Below are positions 5,415 through 8,302 of a DNA stretch of 8,302 nt, in pieces (position 1 is the first letter of the stretch; each line of letters opens with the position of its first letter). Both the position numbers and the translations under genes were made by a program. The DNA is taken from positions 1-8,302 of the forward strand of contig JADFGE010000115.1 in NCBI GenBank assembly GCA_022567855.1, given 5' to 3'. The notes below the pieces were generated by a model. That model had not been told where the DNA came from and did not search any database. It saw only the letters and a list, made by a program, of their open reading frames with translations. This DNA is from Planctomycetota bacterium. GTDB lineage: Bacteria > Planctomycetota > Phycisphaerae > Phycisphaerales > SM1A02.

Positions 5415-5888
5415 TCAAATGTTGAACAACACGGCGATGACAATGGTCGTCAGTATAGCGGAGACGCCAATGCACATGGTCGCAATCGTGCGCTGATACT
5501 GGATTGTGTTTCTCCAGAAGTTTTTGCGTTTGCGCAAAAGAAGACCGAGAGCGACACCTTCCACAATTGTCAAGAGAAGGAGTAAACCGAGTATGTACTC
5601 TTCACCAGCACCGTGAAGACGCTCAAAGAAAACTATGTAACTGAACAAGAGCGTCATGATCACGCCGAATCCGAGGGGAAGTGCGACGCCGAGAATCGCT
5701 GCGATCCACAGCCCCAGCTTCAGATCGCTCGACCCGACTCTCAGATCGAGCTTCGCGCCACACTCCGGACATTTGTCTGATTCGATCCCTCGCAAGTTGT
5801 AGCCGCAGACCGGGCACGGAATCTCGCGCAACGCTAGCAATTGCTTGAGAAGCTCGGACTCTTGCTGGGCTCGATCGCCTTCGGGCAT
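5415..5888 (-). CDS. Zinc-ribbon membrane protein of planctomycete type
   Basis: From the ATG at 5886-5888 this is a 157-residue protein. A charged N-terminal helix (about 2-22) is followed by a zinc ribbon with C25/C28 and C40/C43 in the form IPCPVCGYNLRGI...KCPECGAKL. Four hydrophobic segments follow (about 58-74, 76-88, 98-118, 134-155). The CPxCxYxLRG ribbon is a signature I associate with many planctomycetal proteins of unknown role. The frame is open to 5984, but residues before M33 look non-coding and overlap the enolase leader, so the shorter start is preferred. GGAG lies about 11 bases before that ATG, rather far. The gene reads less GC-rich than its neighbours. Divergent from enolase and convergent with the dehydrogenase, it is probably monocistronic. 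No function can be assigned. Confidence 0.75.
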   Translation of the reverse strand: MPEGDRAQQESELLKQLLALREIPCPVCGYNLRGIESDKCPECGAKLDLRVGSSDLKLGLWIAAILGVALPLGFGVIMTLLFSYIVFFERLHGAGEEYILGLLLLLTIVEGVALGLLLRKRKNFWRNTIQYQRTIATMCIGVSAILTTIVIAVLFNI

Positions 5889-5927
5889 TACTAATTCATC
5901 TCCGCCGGCGGCATGCTTCCCGCGCTT

Positions 5928-5936
5928 TGGTATGAT
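5928..5936 (+). promoter_or_regulatory. Candidate extended -10 promoter for enolase
   Basis: TGG followed by TATGAT (5931-5936) fits the extended -10 form TGnTATAAT with one mismatch in the hexamer. No -35 hexamer is evident. Predicted initiation near 5943 would leave a leader of about 50 bases before the enolase ATG. Prediction from sequence only. Confidence 0.4.
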
Positions 5937-5991
5937 CCACCTCCAAGGTAACACACGCGACCACCTGCTTCTACCCAAGAGCAATCACGCC

Positions 5992-7296
5992 ATGGACTTT
6001 GACATCGAAGTTGTCCACGCCCGGCAGATTCTCGATTCGCGCGGCAACCCCACGTTGGAATGCGAGATCGCCTTGTCCGGCGGCGCCACCGGCCGGGCGG
6101 CTGTCCCCTCCGGCGCAAGCACCGGCGAGAACGAAGCCGTCGAGCTCCGTGACGGCGATAAGGATCGGTACATGGGCAGGGGCGTCACCAAGGCGGTCGC
6201 CAACGTCAACCAATCCATCGGCCCGAGCTTGATGGGTTTGGACGCCCGCGATCAGGAGATGATCGACGGTCTGCTGCTGGAACTCGATGGCACCGAGAAC
6301 AAATCGAAGCTCGGCGCGAATGCGATGCTCGGCGTGTCGCTGGCCGTAGCCCACGCCGCCGCCGACGCCACCAACCAACAACTGTATCGATACCTCGGCG
6401 GGACCGCGGCGAAAATCCTTCCCGCGCCGATGTTCAATATCCTCAACGGCGGCAAGCACGCGGACAACACCGTCGACTTCCAGGAGTTCATGATTCAGCC
6501 GTGGAACTTCGACGATTTTGGCGAGGCCTTGCGGGCCGGAGTGGAAATATATCACGCGCTGAAATCCGTTCTGCAAGATGAGGGTCTGTCCACGGCGGTC
6601 GGTGATGAAGGCGGTTTCGCGCCCAACCTCAAGGACAATGAAGACGCCCTGCGCATCATCGAGCAGGCGGTTGACAAGGCTGGTTACTCGTTAGGCGATC
6701 AGATCTACATCGCGCTGGACCCCGCTGCGAGCGAGTTGGCCAACGAGGCGAAGAAGCTCGGCAAAGAGGGGTATTGCTTCTTTAGGTCCGATCCCGATCG
6801 GATCGTCAGCGCCGATGAAATGATCGACATTTGGACTGACTGGTGCGATCGCTACCCCATCCGTTCGATCGAGGACGGACTGGCGGAGGACGACTGGGAC
6901 GGTTGGGCGAAGCTCACGCAACGGCTCGGCGATACAATCCAGATCGTTGGCGACGATATTTTCGTGACGAATCCAAAGTTCCTTCAACGCGGGCTCGATG
7001 AAGGGTGCGCTAACGCGATTCTCATCAAGGTGAATCAGATTGGAACGCTTAGCGAGACGTTCGCCGCGGTGAATCTGGCCATGGCCAACGGGTACGCAGT
7101 CATTATGAGTCACCGTTCCGGCGAGACCGAGGACGCTTCGATCGCTGATATTGCGGTGGCGACGAATTGCGGGCAGATCAAGGCCGGAGCGCCCTGCCGA
7201 TCCGATCGTAACGCGAAATACAATCAGCTTCTGCGTATCGCTGAGGACTTGGGCGATTCCGCTGGGTATGGCGGGAAACTCCACGTCAACAAGTAA
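5992..7296 (+). CDS. eno: Enolase (phosphopyruvate hydratase)
   Basis: Enolase interconverts 2-phosphoglycerate and phosphoenolpyruvate in glycolysis and gluconeogenesis; it is a cytosolic, Mg-dependent enzyme. The 434-residue length is typical. Visible landmarks are ARQILDSRGNPT at the N-terminus, the mobile loop SGASTGE (40-46), E165 in QEFM, the general acid E206 in VGDEGGFAP, Mg ligands D243, E294 and D321 (in ALDPAASE, SIEDGL and VGDDIF), the base K346 in LIKVNQ, H374 in SHRSGETED, and K397 in QIKAG. All expected catalytic and metal residues are therefore present. The frame is open from 5845, but the family N-terminus fixes the ATG at 5992. A weak AAGAG lies about 11 bases upstream. The gene is divergent from the zinc-ribbon membrane protein and has no clear terminator before the next gene. 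Confidence 0.97.
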   Translation: MDFDIEVVHARQILDSRGNPTLECEIALSGGATGRAAVPSGASTGENEAVELRDGDKDRYMGRGVTKAVANVNQSIGPSLMGLDARDQEMIDGLLLELDGTENKSKLGANAMLGVSLAVAHAAADATNQQLYRYLGGTAAKILPAPMFNILNGGKHADNTVDFQEFMIQPWNFDDFGEALRAGVEIYHALKSVLQDEGLSTAVGDEGGFAPNLKDNEDALRIIEQAVDKAGYSLGDQIYIALDPAASELANEAKKLGKEGYCFFRSDPDRIVSADEMIDIWTDWCDRYPIRSIEDGLAEDDWDGWAKLTQRLGDTIQIVGDDIFVTNPKFLQRGLDEGCANAILIKVNQIGTLSETFAAVNLAMANGYAVIMSHRSGETEDASIADIAVATNCGQIKAGAPCRSDRNAKYNQLLRIAEDLGDSAGYGGKLHVNK

Positions 7297-7341
7297 GTGC
7301 AGCGGCGACTAAACGCAACGGTCGGGTTTTGACGCACTGAT

Positions 7342-7355
7342 CGACATTCATGTCG
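7342..7355. promoter_or_regulatory. Inverted repeat upstream of the redoxin-like gene
   Basis: CGACAT (7342-7347) and ATGTCG (7350-7355) form a perfect 6-bp inverted repeat with a two-base centre. It ends six bases before a TGT-TACGAT extended -10 candidate (7361-7369), so it covers the usual -35 position. This placement suits a regulator-binding site, but 6-bp repeats arise by chance and no regulator gene is adjacent. Confidence 0.3.
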
Positions 7356-7360
7356 GGCTG

Positions 7361-7369
7361 TGTTACGAT
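7361..7369 (+). promoter_or_regulatory. Candidate extended -10 for the redoxin-like gene
   Basis: TGT followed by TACGAT matches the extended -10 form with four of six hexamer positions. A TTGACG at 7329-7334 is too far upstream (29 bases) to serve as a standard -35. Initiation near 7376 would give a leader of about 20 bases including the ribosome binding site. Weak prediction. Confidence 0.3.
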
Positions 7370-7397
7370 GCGCCCCTGCGAAGCAAAGGAGCACACG

Positions 7398-7910
7398 ATG
7401 AACGGCGTCTTGAAGCGGGCGGCGGTGGTTGGGGCGATGGCGATTATTCTTTGCGCCGGATCACACGGTTGTGAGTCGGGGCGAGCCGGCGTGGCCGCGC
7501 GCCCGTGGAAGTTGACCGACCTCGAGGGGACCAAACATTCGCTGGCCGACCAAGCCGGGCATGTCGTGGTCTTGGCCTTCTGGTCGAGCGACGATGTACC
7601 GAGTCGGCTCGCTGTATCCGATATTCAGAAGGTGTACGAGCAATTCGCCGACCGCGCCGTCGCCGTCTTCGGCGTCAGCATGGAGATCGTGGAGGGGACC
7701 GACGCGTATTTCGACGTGGAACGCTACACCTTCACGCAACTGATCAGTGACGGCTCGGCTGCCAAGACATACGCGGTGGACGAGATCCCGACGTTCGTCG
7801 TCATCGGACTCGACAAAGGCGTCGTGTTTCGCGAAGAAGGGTTCACCCCCGGCGTCGGCGAGCGCTTGGCGCTTGCGATCGAACAGCAACTACGTCAGCA
7901 CGGCATGTGA
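7398..7910 (+). CDS. Redoxin/TlpA-fold exported protein lacking the CxxC active site
   Basis: The ATG at 7398 follows AAAGGAG with a six-base gap, a very good ribosome binding site, giving 170 residues; the earlier in-frame ATG at 7350 is not preferred. Residues 1-24 form a signal sequence (MNGVLKRAAVVGAMAIILCAG) with a possible lipidation cysteine at C25 in SHGC, an imperfect lipobox. Residues 37-167 have the TlpA/AhpC-like thioredoxin fold: WKLTDLEGTKHSLAD, the strand VVVLAFW, then VFGVSME, and the cis-Pro loop EIPTFVVIG (P131). Where active members read WCxxC, this protein has D66-V-P-S69, so neither redox cysteine exists. It is probably an outside-facing structural, binding or chaperone-like relative and not a thiol oxidoreductase. 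It lies 101 bases after enolase and 70 before a membrane-protein gene, possibly cotranscribed with the latter. Confidence 0.8.
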   Translation: MNGVLKRAAVVGAMAIILCAGSHGCESGRAGVAARPWKLTDLEGTKHSLADQAGHVVVLAFWSSDDVPSRLAVSDIQKVYEQFADRAVAVFGVSMEIVEGTDAYFDVERYTFTQLISDGSAAKTYAVDEIPTFVVIGLDKGVVFREEGFTPGVGERLALAIEQQLRQHGM

Positions 7911-7980
7911 CGCCGACTGGTCAGTGTGGACGCCATAAGGCCTCGTTGTTCGTGCAACGACCCGTGCGGAGGAAGAAGCG

Positions 7981-8302
7981 ATGATCACACGAAAGATCGG
8001 CAAACTACTTCGAGGCAAGGCGACGCCGGTTCAAGTCATGCTCGCGGCGGTGCTCGGCTCGATGTTGGGATTTGTTCCGAGCTTCGGCACCGGGGCAGGA
8101 TTGATCCTCTTCCTCACACTCTTGCTCATCATTCTGAATGCGAATCTCTTCGTGGCGATGACCTGCGTTCTTCTGGGTAAGGCGATCGCATTGTTGCTGC
8201 TGCCCGTATCGTTCATGATCGGGCGCGTTCTACTTGATGGGCCTACGCAGCCCATCTTCAAGGCGATGGTTAACGCGCCGGTGTTGGCATTGTTTGGTTT
8301 GG
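7981..8302 (+). CDS. DUF2062/TIGR03546-like membrane protein, 3' end outside the window
   Basis: From the ATG at 7981 the frame is open for 107 codons to the window edge. GGAGG at 7968-7972 lies eight bases upstream, a strong ribosome binding site. The translation starts MITRKIGKLLRGKATPVQVM, followed by hydrophobic segments LAAVLGSMLGFVPSFG, GLILFLTLLLIILNANLF and TCVLLGKAIALLLLPVSFMIG, and later FKAMVNAPVLALFGL. The order 'amphipathic start, TPxQ, GxMLGFxP, long helix, NANL' is what I recall for the TIGR03546/DUF2062 family of small inner-membrane proteins of unknown function. The assignment is by pattern only. It follows the redoxin-like gene after a 70-base gap that holds a small TCGTTG/CAACGA hairpin (7943-7960) without a T-tract, so cotranscription is plausible. 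Confidence 0.6.
   Translation, partial: MITRKIGKLLRGKATPVQVMLAAVLGSMLGFVPSFGTGAGLILFLTLLLIILNANLFVAMTCVLLGKAIALLLLPVSFMIGRVLLDGPTQPIFKAMVNAPVLALFGL

Noticed and set aside
5845..5991. N-terminal extension of enolase from the ATG at 5845
   Set aside because: The conserved enolase start (FDIEVVHARQILDSRGNPT) fixes the ATG at 5992; the extension overlaps the divergent gene's coding region.
5971..6576. 201-residue minus-strand ORF inside enolase
   Set aside because: It is a mirror of the enolase coding frame in GC-rich DNA, with no recognisable domain or ribosome binding site.
1..8302. An undescribed defence, mobile or biosynthetic system
   Set aside because: The genes are housekeeping or isolated unknown membrane proteins. 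I see no transposase, integrase, nuclease, toxin-antitoxin pair, tRNA or attachment site, so I do not claim a new system.

Overview
The window reads as two unlike blocks joined near position 2.13 kb. The right block (about 2,134-8,302) looks planctomycetal. It has a CcsA-type cytochrome c maturation protein with an N-terminal soluble segment, a small zinc-ribbon membrane protein with the CPxCxYxLRG signature that is common in that phylum, an HU protein, an enolase and a redoxin-like lipoprotein, with GC-rich sequence and short intergenic repeats. The left block (1-about 2,130) looks more like Chloroflexota: a double zinc ribbon plus RDD membrane protein, a Pro/Thr/Ala-rich linker before a C-terminal membrane anchor, and the tail of a large multi-pass protein ending in an ERxRExLLExGR-type motif, coupled to a small double zinc-ribbon gene. 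These phylum assignments are inferences from protein style; no search was run.

Layout, left block: a relic of an RDD tail (133-174), an intact zinc-ribbon/RDD gene (195-788), a 5'-truncated remnant of an LpqC/PHB-depolymerase-like hydrolase with a probable frameshift (792-1265), then on the minus strand a double zinc-ribbon gene (1288-1515) behind the 3' part of a multi-pass membrane protein (1525-about 2130). At the junction, this minus-strand gene and the plus-strand ccsA are both decapitated head to head. That is most simply explained by a chimeric contig or a rearrangement breakpoint.

Layout, right block: truncated ccsA (to 3180) with a good intrinsic terminator; thpR-type RNA 2',3'-cyclic phosphodiesterase (3272-3829); a convergent intergenic region holding two tandem hairpins of one design with compensated stem differences; HU on the minus strand (4022-4291) with a recognisable promoter; a divergent D-2-hydroxyacid/phosphoglycerate dehydrogenase whose real start is a GTG at 4452; a minus-strand zinc-ribbon membrane protein (5415-5888) whose stop codon abuts that of the dehydrogenase; enolase (5992-7296); a redoxin-fold lipoprotein candidate that has lost both CxxC cysteines (7398-7910); and the 5' part of a DUF2062/TIGR03546-like membrane protein running off the window (7981-8302).

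Functionally the right block is a housekeeping neighbourhood (glycolysis, 2-hydroxyacid metabolism, nucleoid protein, RNA end processing, cytochrome c assembly) without one obvious operon. I see no CRISPR array, rRNA, tRNA, transposase or recognisable defence system. The points most worth checking are the gene-breaking junction, the covarying hairpin pair and the cysteine-less redoxin.
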